Origin: Aquificaceae bacterium
Lineage (GTDB): Bacteria; Aquificota; Aquificia; Aquificales; Aquificaceae
DNA length: 64,000 nucleotides
Reading direction: 5' to 3'
NCBI GenBank assembly: GCA_026981975.1
Contig: JALSHV010000008.1
Span: 1-64,000 of the forward strand
In this document: positions 1 through 8,992 of the stretch, piece after piece
How positions within the stretch are numbered: position 1 is the first letter of the stretch
Layout of the letters: each line of letters starts with the position of its first letter
Notes under the pieces: model-generated
What the model saw: only the letters and a program-made list of their open reading frames with translations
What the model was told of the DNA's origin: nothing
Databases searched by the model: none
Made by a program: the position numbers and the translations under genes

Positions 1-3
1 AAA

Positions 4-76
4 TCGGGGCGAGCGGACTTGAACCGCCGACCTCTGGCTCCCGAAGCCAGCGCTCTACCACCTGAGCTACGCCCCG
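4..76 (-). tRNA. tRNA-Pro (CGG anticodon)
   Basis: On the minus strand the sequence folds into a full cloverleaf: a 7-bp acceptor stem (CGGGGCG with CGCCCCG), a D arm, a 5-bp anticodon stem CTGGC/GCCAG around loop TTCGGGA, and a T arm with TTCAAGT. The anticodon CGG reads proline CCG. The C-G first pair is typical of bacterial tRNA-Pro. The bases after the discriminator A are TTT, so the 3' CCA is not encoded. It lies 8 bases beyond the end of bioB on the same strand and may be co-transcribed with it. Confidence 0.95.
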
Positions 77-84
77 TTTCTGGC

Positions 85-1089
85 TTATCTTAAAAGTTTT
101 TCTTTTCTACGCAAAGATAAATCTTCAAGAAGACGATAATCCTTTTTTACATCTCTTCCTGCTCTTGTTAAATATCCCCCTACCATTAGTGCATTAACCA
201 TAAGGACCGCCATTCCGTGAAAATCACCAAGAGTTTGTTCTCTACCACCGCACAATCTCAGCTCTGCTGTTGGGTTTGTAAATCTAAACATAGCAATTAT
301 TTTAAGAGCTGTCAGAGGAGGAATTTTTTCCACTCCCTCAAGAGGAGTCCCTTCTATTGGCATAAGGAAATTGAGAGGAATGGAATCCACCTCTAATTCC
401 CTGTAAGTGATAGCAAGATCAACTCTATCTTCGTTACTTTCACCAAGACCGAATATTCCCCCACAGCAAGTAGAAAGCCCTACTTCCTTTATATTCACTA
501 TGGTTTGATATCTCTCCTTCCATCTGTGGGTGGAAACTATCTTAGGGAAAAAGTTTTCCGAAGTTTCAAGATTATGGTTTACTCTCTTAACTCCCGCTTG
601 TTTGAGAGTCTCCAACTGATCCTTATCCAGAGTTCCTGCTGAAACACATGCATTTACAGTCAGATTTTCATTTTCAGAAATATCTCTAACAGCTTCAGCG
701 ATAAGTTCTATCTCTTGAGAAGATGCTTTTTTACCTGCAAGAACTACACAGTATCTATTGGCTCCGAACTCCATACTTCTTTCAGCACCTTCAAGGATTT
801 CCTCCTTAGGCACAAGCCCGTAGATGTTTATAGGTGTTTTATAGAACCCTGATTGAGCGCAAAACTTGCAGTCTTCCGTGCAAGCTCCGCTTTTAGCGTT
901 TATTATTGAACAGAACTCAATTTCCCTTTCCGGAAAGAAATTTTCTTTTATCTTTTGAGCGCAGTAAACCAAAAAGGGAACATACTGATTCGGTATGTTA
1001 AGTAATTCAAGAGCTGATTCTTTTGATATGGTTTTTCCTTCCAAAACCTTTTCACACAGAGAATATATTAAATTTTCAATTCTGTCCAT
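85..1089 (-). CDS. bioB: Biotin synthase BioB
   Basis: Radical-SAM enzyme that inserts sulfur into dethiobiotin in the last step of biotin synthesis. The 334-residue product has the CxxxCxxC cluster motif (CTEDCKFC, Cys70/74/77) that binds the SAM-coupled 4Fe-4S cluster. It also has the BioB hallmarks NACVSAGTL, ETSENFFP and RLCGGREQTL, the last near the conserved Arg region at the second cluster. Length is normal for the family. It is the last protein gene of a minus-strand run behind a V4R protein and a MIP18-type Fe-S assembly protein, which suits an enzyme that consumes Fe-S clusters. No other bio genes are in the window. Confidence 0.96.
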   Translation of the reverse strand: MDRIENLIYSLCEKVLEGKTISKESALELLNIPNQYVPFLVYCAQKIKENFFPEREIEFCSIINAKSGACTEDCKFCAQSGFYKTPINIYGLVPKEEILEGAERSMEFGANRYCVVLAGKKASSQEIELIAEAVRDISENENLTVNACVSAGTLDKDQLETLKQAGVKRVNHNLETSENFFPKIVSTHRWKERYQTIVNIKEVGLSTCCGGIFGLGESNEDRVDLAITYRELEVDSIPLNFLMPIEGTPLEGVEKIPPLTALKIIAMFRFTNPTAELRLCGGREQTLGDFHGMAVLMVNALMVGGYLTRAGRDVKKDYRLLEDLSLRRKEKLLR

Positions 1090-1113
1090 TTTTTCCTCCA
1101 GAATAAAGAGAAT

Positions 1114-1599
1114 TTATTTTTGTTTCAACCTAAAAGTGCATCTCTCATATCCTTGTGCCGTGCAAGAAATCTCTTCTACATCAAAATTCCTTTCTAAGAA
1201 ATCGCTCAGAAATCCTTTGAAGAATCCAGCCATCGGACGACATACAGGTTTTTGAGCTTTGCCTACAGCCTCTACAAGTATAGAACCTTCCACGTATATT
1301 TCCATCTGCTCCATATCGTATTCTAATAAATCTATTAAACGAGAAGACTCCGCTATTATAGTTAAAAGTTCCAAAGCTTCATCAAGTCTATCCGTAAACA
1401 CACCGTATCTTTCCCTGAGGGTTCTTGCTCCCTTTTTCCCTCCGTATTCCGCAGCTTTTTTGATAATCCTATCAACACCGAATTTAGAAAGTTTATGGAT
1501 TTCCCGATAGCCGTCTATTAGAGCAGCTCTGTGGATAAGAACAGATTCTCTCTCTATAGCCTCCGCAAGCGCTCTGATATTGCTTTTTAAATATCCCAT
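1114..1599 (-). CDS. V4R-domain protein
   Basis: About 161 residues. The C-terminal half (VEGSILVEAVGKAQKPVC... to EISCTAQGYERCTF) matches the V4R (4-vinyl reductase) small-molecule-binding fold, with the spaced cysteines common in that family. The N-terminal half is helical. The ligand is unknown. I chose the ATG at 1599, preceded by AAGG eight bases upstream and overlapping the previous gene by 13 bases. The in-frame ATG at 1653 would give a 67-base overlap and is less likely. It sits between a MIP18 protein and bioB, which hints at Fe-S or cofactor handling, but that is inference. Confidence 0.75.
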   Translation of the reverse strand: MGYLKSNIRALAEAIERESVLIHRAALIDGYREIHKLSKFGVDRIIKKAAEYGGKKGARTLRERYGVFTDRLDEALELLTIIAESSRLIDLLEYDMEQMEIYVEGSILVEAVGKAQKPVCRPMAGFFKGFLSDFLERNFDVEEISCTAQGYERCTFRLKQK

Positions 1600-1895
1600 C
1601 CCAAACGCCTTAAGTGTCTCTTGCCCTCTTCTGAAATCCTTTCCTTCGTCCATGGTGGCTCAAATACAAATTCTACAATAACATCTTTCAAATCTGAAAA
1701 GTTTTCAAGAATTTTTTCTTTTATGTGTTCAGCAAAGAACTGCTTAGCAGGGCATGCAGGCACAGTAAGAGTCATGTCCACGTAGGCTATATCCTTTTCA
1801 ACTCTTATACCGTAGATAAGACCTAAGCTTACAATATCAATAGGAATCTCAGGATCTCTTACCTTTCTAAGAATTTCAAGAATCTTTTTTTCCAT
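1587..1895 (-). CDS. MIP18 (DUF59) family Fe-S assembly protein
   Basis: 102-residue protein of the MIP18/PaaD/SufT superfamily, which helps assemble or transfer iron-sulfur clusters. Visible signatures are the N-terminal VRDPEIPIDIVSLGLIYG block and the TLTVPACPAKQF segment with the single conserved cysteine, followed by FEPPWTKERISEEGK at the C-terminus. The length is right for a stand-alone domain. It is first in a tight run with the V4R protein and biotin synthase, both downstream on the minus strand, and begins about 50 bases after the motB end. The specific client protein cannot be told from sequence. Confidence 0.9.
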   Translation of the reverse strand: MEKKILEILRKVRDPEIPIDIVSLGLIYGIRVEKDIAYVDMTLTVPACPAKQFFAEHIKEKILENFSDLKDVIVEFVFEPPWTKERISEEGKRHLRRLGWDI

Positions 1896-1946
1896 GGGAA
1901 AAAAATAGTCAAGTTTTTCCTAAAAGAATAGGACATTTATCATCTT

Positions 1947-2621
1947 TCACTCTTTCCTTTTAGTGAGATTTACATAGATCTCAACTCTATTGTTCCTCTC
2001 CATAAGGATAGGCTGACGCCAAGTATAAAGGGGACGTGTATCTCCATAGCCAGCGGCAGATAGCTTTGTTGGTTCTACTCCTTCTCTTTGAAGAAAGCGA
2101 ACAACTTCCGTAGCTCTTCTGACGGAAAGCTCCCACTTATCTTTAACATAAGGATCTTTAATCTCCACCACTTTACTGACGTGCCCTTCTACTCTTATAA
2201 AGGATCGTTCTGGAAGCTTTTTTAAAACTTCCGCCACTCCTCTTAAAACCTGTTGAGCTTTCGGAGTAAGTCTGTAACTTCCGTCTTGGAAGAATATCTT
2301 GTCAAAAAGCCTCAACTTTACAAAATCCGCTGTTATAACTATCTGGAAAGCCCACGGTGGTAGCACTTTTTGAACTCTTCTTTTTATTTTCAAAGCAACC
2401 TCCTTCGGAGGTGGATTAATTGGAGGCAGTATAGAAGTCTTCTTTATGTAAAACTTTCTTTCAGGTTGGAAGTAGGATATGAACTTTTCAAGTTGTGCCA
2501 CGTCAAGACTACTCATAGCGTAGATAAGAATAAAAAAGGTAAGTAAAAGAGACATTAAATCACTAAAAGAAGTAAGCCAAGCGGGAGGTTTTTTACACTC
2601 TTCCTTTTTCTTAAAAGCCAT
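1947..2621 (-). CDS. motB: Flagellar stator protein MotB (second copy)
   Basis: Stator B subunit that couples ion flow to flagellar rotation. It has a short cytoplasmic N-terminus, one membrane helix (about residues 17-37) carrying the ion-binding aspartate in SFSDLMSLLLTFF (Asp21), a periplasmic plug/linker region and a C-terminal OmpA-like peptidoglycan-binding domain (about residues 115-220, with EGHVSK, WELSVRRA, AAGYGDTRP and ERNNRVEI). The FxDLMSLL pattern resembles PomB-type (sodium) subunits more than E. coli MotB; that coupling is inference. It follows the other motB after 8 bases. The N-termini of the two copies are nearly identical, while the periplasmic parts have diverged. Confidence 0.92.
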   Translation of the reverse strand: MAFKKKEECKKPPAWLTSFSDLMSLLLTFFILIYAMSSLDVAQLEKFISYFQPERKFYIKKTSILPPINPPPKEVALKIKRRVQKVLPPWAFQIVITADFVKLRLFDKIFFQDGSYRLTPKAQQVLRGVAEVLKKLPERSFIRVEGHVSKVVEIKDPYVKDKWELSVRRATEVVRFLQREGVEPTKLSAAGYGDTRPLYTWRQPILMERNNRVEIYVNLTKRKE

Positions 2622-2629
2622 GATTTACC

Positions 2630-3334
2630 TCACGGATTCAGTTTTATACAGAATTCAATACGTCTGTTACGCTCTCTTCCAGCCGGAGTATCATTAGGAG
2701 CTATAGGATGGTATTCTCCGAAGCCAACTGCTGATAGAATATCTTCAGGATAACCGCATTCTTTAAATATTCTTAAAACACTAACCGCTCTTGCCGTTGA
2801 AAGTTCCCAGTTTGAAGGAAATCTCGGTGTTGAAATGGGAAGACTATCTGTGTATCCCTCAAAAGTAATTGGGAGAGAAAAAGGTTTAAGTCTCTTGCAC
2901 ATTTGTAGAAAAATATTCCTTGCTTCCGGATAAGGAATTTCCGCAGCAGGTGGAAAAAGCTTGCTGACGTTAACTCTTAATTTCATACACGTTCCCGTTA
3001 CCAGATAATCAGCTTCTATACCTTGTGCAAGAAGGAGTTTTCTTATTTCAGTTATTTCTTTTTTTAGATCGGCAAACTTTTTAATCCTGTAGTGCATATT
3101 TTCCATTTGAACGGGAATTCTAGAGGCTTTTAAAGCCCCTTCTTCAGAAAAGACAACCTGTTTACCCCCGAATGCTTCTACAAGACCTTTAAGAACTTGG
3201 TAGAACTTTTCAAGGGAGATTATACTCATAGAGTAGAGAAGAATGAAAAAAGTAAGCAAAAGGGACATTAAATCTCCGAAAGAGGTAAGCCAAGCGGGAG
3301 CTTTCTTACATTCTTCCTTTTTTTTTCTTTGCAT
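2630..3334 (-). CDS. motB: Flagellar stator protein MotB (first copy)
   Basis: Paralogue of the next gene: N-terminal KKKEECKKAPAWLTSFGD, one membrane helix with ion-binding Asp21 in GDLMSLLLTFFILLYSMS, then a periplasmic region and an OmpA-type domain (FEGYTDSLPIS, NWELSTARAVSVLR, GFGEYHPIAPN, ERNRRIEFCI). It has 234 residues. The start ATG is at 3334, where the motA stop ends, so translation is probably coupled to motA. It is likely the primary partner of the single MotA, with the second MotB as an alternative; which pairs preferentially cannot be read from sequence. Confidence 0.93.
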   Translation of the reverse strand: MQRKKKEECKKAPAWLTSFGDLMSLLLTFFILLYSMSIISLEKFYQVLKGLVEAFGGKQVVFSEEGALKASRIPVQMENMHYRIKKFADLKKEITEIRKLLLAQGIEADYLVTGTCMKLRVNVSKLFPPAAEIPYPEARNIFLQMCKRLKPFSLPITFEGYTDSLPISTPRFPSNWELSTARAVSVLRIFKECGYPEDILSAVGFGEYHPIAPNDTPAGRERNRRIEFCIKLNP

Positions 3335-4098
3335 TACGTTTCCTCAGCCATTTCAACTCCAAGCATAATAGCCAATTCCTGTCTGAGGATATTGGGATTG
3401 ACTCCCTTTTGTATGCCTTCTATTGCCATCAGGTATATATTTTTAAAAAGGATTTCTGTATCTCTTACCTTCTTGAGTTTAGTGGCTACAGGAATTGCAA
3501 AAGCATTGGCAAGTATAGCACCGTAAAGAGTGGTTATAAGAGCAACCGCCATACCAGGACCCAAAGCAGAGGGATCGTTAAGATTTTTAAGCATCTGGAT
3601 AAGACCTATAAGAGTTCCTATCATACCGAAAGCGGGAAAAAGATCTCCCAACCTTTCCCATACAGCTACATTAGTTGAAAGTTTATCCTCAAGTTGAGCT
3701 ATAGCTCCTTCAGCACTGACTTTTATCTCTTCAAGTTCTAAACCGTCAACCAACATTCTTATCATATCTCCTAAAAGAGGATCTCTTTCGTAGTAAAGTT
3801 CTATTTCTGACTCTAGGGCTAAGATTCCCTCTCTTCTTACCTTTGTGGCTATCTCAGATAGGAATTCCACGGTTTCCAAAGAATCAGGGGGTTTCCAGAG
3901 AAAAGCTTCCTTAATAGAAGTGACACCTCTTATGAAGTCTTTTAAAGGAAATCCTCCCAAGGTAGCAGCCATTCCGCCACCTACTACTATAAAAATGGAA
4001 GGTATATTTATGAAAGCCGTGGGACTTCCGCCAATAAAGATAGCAACCGCTATCATGGCAAAAGCTCCAATTATTCCTATAAGAGCGCTCGGATCCAT
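3334..4098 (-). CDS. motA: Flagellar stator protein MotA
   Basis: Inner-membrane A subunit of the flagellar stator, 254 residues. Four membrane segments are visible: two near the N-terminus (about 3-22 and 28-48) and two in the C-terminal half around AFGMIGTLIGLIQML and GMAVALITTLYGAILANAF. Between them is a large charged cytoplasmic loop that would contact the rotor. The conserved Pro of the LFPAFGMIGT segment and the ALITTLYG motif are MotA/PomA/ExbB hallmarks. It is first gene of motA-motB-motB, read away from rnr, and has a sigma-28-like promoter just upstream (4113-4139). Confidence 0.95.
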   Translation of the reverse strand: MDPSALIGIIGAFAMIAVAIFIGGSPTAFINIPSIFIVVGGGMAATLGGFPLKDFIRGVTSIKEAFLWKPPDSLETVEFLSEIATKVRREGILALESEIELYYERDPLLGDMIRMLVDGLELEEIKVSAEGAIAQLEDKLSTNVAVWERLGDLFPAFGMIGTLIGLIQMLKNLNDPSALGPGMAVALITTLYGAILANAFAIPVATKLKKVRDTEILFKNIYLMAIEGIQKGVNPNILRQELAIMLGVEMAEET

Positions 4099-4112
4099 CT
4101 TACCGCATATAT

Positions 4113-4139
4113 CTATCGGTAGGTAGCCTATAATTTAAA
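4113..4139 (-). promoter_or_regulatory. Candidate sigma-28 (FliA) promoter of motA
   Basis: Read on the minus strand the region is TTTAAA, 13 bases, then ACCGATAG, close to the FliA -10 consensus GCCGATAA. The same TTTAAA-N13 spacing precedes GCCGATAT upstream of fliC at 50 kb in this window. The -10 ends 15 bases before the motA ATG. A match in two flagellar operons with identical spacing supports the call, although the classical FliA spacing is about two bases longer. Confidence 0.6.
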
Positions 4140-4143
4140 GTGA

Positions 4144-6255
4144 ATGGAAAAAAGAAAGGAAGTAGTATCAGAAAAAGAGGTAATAGAGCTACTAAAAAAG
4201 AAAAGAAAACCCTTAGCATTCTCCGATTTAGCAAAGATACTCGGAATAGAAAAAAAAGAAAGGAAAAACTTAAAAAAAATACTAAAGAAGTTGAAAAAAA
4301 TCGGAAAAATAAAGATAATAAAAGGAAAATTTTTATGGAGTGAAGAAGAAAAAGTTACAGGAACAGTTATACCCTATCCAGCAGGTTTTGGTTTTTTATC
4401 CGTAGAAGGCAGAGAAAAAGATATTTATATACCTCCTTTTGAACTTCAAAAAGTTCTTGGAGGAGACATTGTAAGAGCAAGAATAGTTGATTTCAAAGGA
4501 AAAAAAGAGATAAGAGTAGAAAAGGTTTTAAAAAGAGCGAAGCGTGAAATAGTAGGTAAAGTTGTCAAAGCGAAAAGGAATTGTATCCTTGAGCCGTTAG
4601 ATGAAAACGCCCATTTGAAATTTATTCTATCTTCAAAGACTTGTAATGAAATTGAAGAAGGGACAGTTGTAGTGGCAAAAATAACCCAGTTTCCCACAGG
4701 TGTAAGTTTTCCCAGAGCAAAAGTTAAAGAGGTTATAGGAAATCCTAATAAAGAATTTATTGCTTTAGAACTTATTATCAGAAAATACAATTTACCTACA
4801 GAATATCCTGCGGAAGTTTTAAGAGAAATTAAGGAATTACCCTCCACAATTCCCGAAGATGAAATAAAAAGAAGAAGAGATCTCAGAGATCAGATATGTT
4901 TCACAATTGATCCTGAAAAAGCAAGGGATTTTGACGATGCAGTTGCCGTTGAACTGACACCAGAAGGAAATTATAAACTCTTTGTTCACATAGCAGATGT
5001 TTCTTACTACGTTAAAGAAAACAGTGCTACTGACAAACACGCCTATGAAAGAGGATTTACTTTTTATTTGCCTCATAAGGCTCTTCACATGCTTCCAGAA
5101 AGACTCTCAGCAGATTTATGCAGTTTAAAGCCGAATGAAGACAGATTGACTCTAACTTGTGAAATGATCTTTGATAAAAAAGGGGAACTTGTTTACTATG
5201 ATATATACGAAAGCGTTATAAAAAGTAAAGCAAGATTAACTTACACAGAAGCTCTTTCCCTTATAGTAGGAGATCCTTCTCTTGAATCCAGATTCGCACA
5301 TGTAGTTAAACCTCTTAGGCTTATGGAAGATCTTTACAGAATACTCAGCAGAAGAAGATGGGAAAAAGGGAGTATAGACTTTGACCTGCCAGAGGCAGAA
5401 GTAATAGTAGATGAATACGGAGAACCTACAGCTGTTATCCCCTATGAAAGGCACATAGCTCACAGAATAATAGAACAGTTTATGATCGCTGCCAATGAAA
5501 CTGTAGCTATGCATCTTGAAAATTCGGGATATCCGTGTCTTTACAGAATTCACGAACCTCCAGATGAAGAAAGGGTTGAAAATCTTTTGGAAATACTCGC
5601 TGGATTGGGTTACACTTTAAGAAAACCGCGGGAATTTTCCCCCAAATTTTTCCAAAAGATAATAGAAGACTTTGAAGGGAGACCTGAAGAACAGCTTGTA
5701 AGATTTCTTACCCTCCGAGCCATGAGTAGAGCAAAATACAGTCCCCATAATCTCGGGCACTTCGGGTTGGCTTCGGATCATTACGCTCACTTCACTTCCC
5801 CTATAAGAAGATATCCGGATATTCTTGTTCACCGGTTGGTAAAGAAATCACTCAAAGGAGAACAAGTAAACTACGAAAAGTGCATAGGTTCCCTTGAAGA
5901 AGCCGGTAATTACCTCTCCCAAAGAGAAAGACTCGCTGATGAAGTAGAGTGGGAAGCTCTTGATATTTTAAAAGCACGCTATATGAAATCAAGATTGGGA
6001 GAAGTTTTTGAAGGAATTATAACAGGAGTGGTTCAGTTCGGTTTCTTTGTTGAACTAAGAGAAATACTTGTTGAAGGACTTGTCAGAATAAACACTTTGA
6101 CAGATGACAATTACCTTTTTGACGAACCAGCTCACAGGTTTGTTGGAATGCGAACAGGGAAAGTTTATAGGTTAGGAGATAAGGTAAGGGTGAAAGTTCT
6201 TGCGGTTGATGAAGAAAGAGGGAAAATAGAACTTATGCTCGCCGACCCTGAATAA
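4144..6255 (+). CDS. rnr: Ribonuclease R
   Basis: 3'-5' exoribonuclease of the RNase II/R family, 703 residues. Order: a basic winged-helix-like N-terminus (1-65), cold-shock OB folds (about 70-220), the RNB catalytic core (about 240-580, with FTIDPEKARDFDDAVAVE holding the metal-binding aspartates and HFTSPIRRYPD near the active site), and a C-terminal S1 domain (GEVFEGIITGVVQFGFFVEL onward). Having both the N-terminal helix-turn-helix-like part and S1 points to RNase R rather than RNase II. It is divergent from motA, and its 3' end overlaps the convergent Nudix gene by 23 bases. Confidence 0.95.
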   Translation: MEKRKEVVSEKEVIELLKKKRKPLAFSDLAKILGIEKKERKNLKKILKKLKKIGKIKIIKGKFLWSEEEKVTGTVIPYPAGFGFLSVEGREKDIYIPPFELQKVLGGDIVRARIVDFKGKKEIRVEKVLKRAKREIVGKVVKAKRNCILEPLDENAHLKFILSSKTCNEIEEGTVVVAKITQFPTGVSFPRAKVKEVIGNPNKEFIALELIIRKYNLPTEYPAEVLREIKELPSTIPEDEIKRRRDLRDQICFTIDPEKARDFDDAVAVELTPEGNYKLFVHIADVSYYVKENSATDKHAYERGFTFYLPHKALHMLPERLSADLCSLKPNEDRLTLTCEMIFDKKGELVYYDIYESVIKSKARLTYTEALSLIVGDPSLESRFAHVVKPLRLMEDLYRILSRRRWEKGSIDFDLPEAEVIVDEYGEPTAVIPYERHIAHRIIEQFMIAANETVAMHLENSGYPCLYRIHEPPDEERVENLLEILAGLGYTLRKPREFSPKFFQKIIEDFEGRPEEQLVRFLTLRAMSRAKYSPHNLGHFGLASDHYAHFTSPIRRYPDILVHRLVKKSLKGEQVNYEKCIGSLEEAGNYLSQRERLADEVEWEALDILKARYMKSRLGEVFEGIITGVVQFGFFVELREILVEGLVRINTLTDDNYLFDEPAHRFVGMRTGKVYRLGDKVRVKVLAVDEERGKIELMLADPE

Positions 6256-6649
6256 AATCAAGGATTATTCTCTTATGATCAAATACAAGCTTGCTTAAAG
6301 GAATCTCCTCTAACTTAAAGATCTTAACTTCTTTTGCATCACTCCCCGCCTTTGGATTTCCCTGCGAATCCCCCACAAAAACAACCGACACAACGTGAAA
6401 TCTAGGATCACGCGATGGATCTGAATATACACCCAACAGATAGGCAAGTTTTACTTCTAAGCCTGTTTCTTCTTTAATTTCTCTAATAGCTGCTTTTTCT
6501 ACGGACTCTCCTAATTCTACAAATCCACCCGGTAGAGCTAAACCTTGTGGAGGATTTTTTCTTTCAATTAAGACAATACCTTTGAACTTCTGTTCTTCCC
6601 AAACTCTTACAATAACATCAGTAGCAAGATAAGGAGTTTTGGGTTTCAT
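6233..6649 (-). CDS. Nudix hydrolase, ADP-ribose pyrophosphatase-like
   Basis: 138-residue Nudix protein with a perfect box GX5EX7REUXEEXGU (Gly42 to Leu64: GFVELGE...REIKEETGL), the metal- and pyrophosphate-binding loop. The opening TPYLATDVIVRV and the PGGFVELGES context resemble small ADP-ribose or NDP-sugar pyrophosphatases, but substrate cannot be fixed from sequence. It would clear reactive nucleotide-diphosphate derivatives. The gene is convergent with rnr (23-base overlap) and divergent from pheT with only 30 bases between. Confidence 0.88.
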   Translation of the reverse strand: MKPKTPYLATDVIVRVWEEQKFKGIVLIERKNPPQGLALPGGFVELGESVEKAAIREIKEETGLEVKLAYLLGVYSDPSRDPRFHVVSVVFVGDSQGNPKAGSDAKEVKIFKLEEIPLSKLVFDHKRIILDFIQGRRA

Positions 6650-6679
6650 AAAAAAAATTCTATTAAAATATCTTAAGTT

Positions 6680-8989
6680 ATGCGCATTCCTTTTTCATGG
6701 TTAAAAGAGTTTGTTTGTATTGAAGGGTTAAAAGCCCGGGATATTGCAGAAGTTTTATCTCTTAAAAGTGTTGAGGCAACAGTAGAGGTTTTTTCTAAGA
6801 ATATAAAAGGTGTAGTTTACGGAAGAATACATAAAGTAGAAAAACATTTGGAACTATCAATCTTGAAAATAAGTATAGGAAAGGAAAAAGTTATTACCGT
6901 TGTAACCTCCGATACTTCCCTTAACGTGGGAGAGGGAGTTTTAGTAGCCCTCCCGGGAGCTTCTATTGAAGGAAAACCTGTTTTTGAAAAAAAAATAGGA
7001 GGTATTGTTTCGCAGGGTTTGATCATGACAGCTTCTGATCTAGGTTTGGAAGATGCAGAAGAAGGAGTTCTCAAGTTGGAAGGGGATTTTGAACCGGGAA
7101 CGGAAGCGGAGAAGTTACTGGGCTTTGGAGAAGAAATCCTTGAACTTGATATAACACCAAATAGAGGGGATCTTCTCTCCGTAAGAGGATTAGCAAGAGA
7201 GCTGAGTGCATTACTAAATCTTGAGAAAAAAGAAAAAAAATACCCAAATTTCAAAGCCACGGGAGAAATAGAAATCAGCTTAGAAGATAAAGACTGTAAA
7301 AGATATAGGGGAGCTGTTATAAAAGGTATAAAACCCCGAAGATCTCCCTTGTGGCTCAGAGTTCGCTTGTGGCAGAGCGGATTCAAAACTATAAACAGTA
7401 TCGTAGATGTTACAAATTACATCTTAATTGAAGAAGGACAACCGCTACACGCTTTTGATTTAGATACTCTTTGTGGGGGAATAACAGTTCGTAAAGCTCG
7501 TAAAGGAGAAGTAATAAGAACTCTTGAAGGAGAAGAAAAGGAGCTTAATGAAGAAATCCTTATAATAGCAGATGAGGAAAAACCCATAGCAATTGCAGGT
7601 ATAGTAGGAGGACTGCATACAGCTGTAAACAAAAATACACGTAATATTCTTCTGGAAGCAGCTTATTTTGAACCTTTAAGAATCAGGAAAGGTTCAAGAA
7701 TCTTAAGTATCAAGACAGAAAGTAGTTACCGATTTGAAAGAAATACAGACATAGAAAGATTGAAAGAAGCTCAGAACAAAGCCATTCAATTGTTACTGGA
7801 AACCTCAGGAGGTAAACTTGAGTCTTTAAAGGACGTATATCCAGAACCCTTTAAGCCTAAGACTGTTTTTCTGTCGGCAGGGAAGTTCTCCAGATATACT
7901 GGAGAAGATTACAACGAAGAAGAAATTGAAAATATATTATCGCGCCTTGAAATTCCTTATGAACTGAAAAAGTGCGGGGTAGAAGTTTTCATTCCTTCTC
8001 ACAGAAGTTTTGATATGAGCAGAGATGTAGATTTGATAGAAGAAATAGTAAGAGTAAAAGGCTACGATAGTTTTCCTTCTATAGCTCTTAACCTTCCTGT
8101 AAAAACTACCTTTTGGAGAGATGAATTGCTTGAAATAAAGAAATTTCTAAGGGATCAGGGATTTCAGGAAATAATTACCATCTCCTATGAAGATGCAGAG
8201 CTTTACACTAAATTCAATCTTGACTTTCCCAGTGTAGAAATCCTTAACCCCCTTCAACCTTCTCAAAGATTTATGAGAGCTTCTCTCATTCCATCACTTA
8301 TCAAAACAGCTCTTTACAATAATAACCATTACAATTACGATATTGCCATCTTTGAAGTAGGCCATGTCTTCAATAAAGAAAAGGAAGAAGTTAGGGCTGG
8401 TATCCTGTTACAGGGATTTAAGCCGGGATTTCCCTTACAGGAGTGGAATCTTTATGATCTATCTCGTGTTATTCAGGGAATAGCGGATTTGTATCGTAAG
8501 CGATTTCACTTAGAATCAATAAATATTGAATTCCTTCACCCTCACGCTCAGGCAGCTGTATTTTTGGGAAAGGAAAGTATAGGCTTTATAGGTAAACTGC
8601 ACCCTACTCTTAAAGAAGATCTTAACTTAAGGAAAGATGTGCTTTTAGCGGAAATAAAACTTGATCCACTATTTGTGGAAGAAAAACTCTTTTACAAAAC
8701 TTTTTCCCGTTTTCCACCCGTTATAAGAGATTTAGCTCTCCTTATGGACAAAAACGTTTCAGTGAGTAAATTATTAAATGAGATCCAGTTTCAGCTCGGA
8801 GACAAGGTGGAGAAGGTAATGGTATTTGACCTTTACACAGGCTCTAAGGTAGGGGAAGGCAAGAAAAGTGTAGGGGTAAGAATAATTCTCAGAAGTAAAA
8901 AAGGTAGTCTGTCCGCAGAGGAAGTTAATACTCTTATGGAAACACTAATACACAGGTTGAAAAATCTTCTGGGCGTGGAGATAAGATAA
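6680..8989 (+). CDS. pheT: Phenylalanyl-tRNA synthetase beta subunit
   Basis: 769-residue beta chain of the heterotetrameric PheRS. Domains in order: N-terminal segment MRIPFSWLKEFV, EMAP/OB-type tRNA-binding domain (about 40-150), B3/B4 editing domain (about 205-375, with QPLHAFDLDTL), B5 DNA-binding-like fold (about 395-470), the catalytic-like core (about 475-670) and a C-terminal ferredoxin-fold anticodon-binding domain (SRFPPVIRDLALLMD... to the end). The alpha-subunit gene pheS is not adjacent, so the two genes are unlinked here. The stop is directly followed by the 6S RNA region. Confidence 0.96.
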   Translation: MRIPFSWLKEFVCIEGLKARDIAEVLSLKSVEATVEVFSKNIKGVVYGRIHKVEKHLELSILKISIGKEKVITVVTSDTSLNVGEGVLVALPGASIEGKPVFEKKIGGIVSQGLIMTASDLGLEDAEEGVLKLEGDFEPGTEAEKLLGFGEEILELDITPNRGDLLSVRGLARELSALLNLEKKEKKYPNFKATGEIEISLEDKDCKRYRGAVIKGIKPRRSPLWLRVRLWQSGFKTINSIVDVTNYILIEEGQPLHAFDLDTLCGGITVRKARKGEVIRTLEGEEKELNEEILIIADEEKPIAIAGIVGGLHTAVNKNTRNILLEAAYFEPLRIRKGSRILSIKTESSYRFERNTDIERLKEAQNKAIQLLLETSGGKLESLKDVYPEPFKPKTVFLSAGKFSRYTGEDYNEEEIENILSRLEIPYELKKCGVEVFIPSHRSFDMSRDVDLIEEIVRVKGYDSFPSIALNLPVKTTFWRDELLEIKKFLRDQGFQEIITISYEDAELYTKFNLDFPSVEILNPLQPSQRFMRASLIPSLIKTALYNNNHYNYDIAIFEVGHVFNKEKEEVRAGILLQGFKPGFPLQEWNLYDLSRVIQGIADLYRKRFHLESINIEFLHPHAQAAVFLGKESIGFIGKLHPTLKEDLNLRKDVLLAEIKLDPLFVEEKLFYKTFSRFPPVIRDLALLMDKNVSVSKLLNEIQFQLGDKVEKVMVFDLYTGSKVGEGKKSVGVRIILRSKKGSLSAEEVNTLMETLIHRLKNLLGVEIR

Positions 8990-8992
8990 AAT

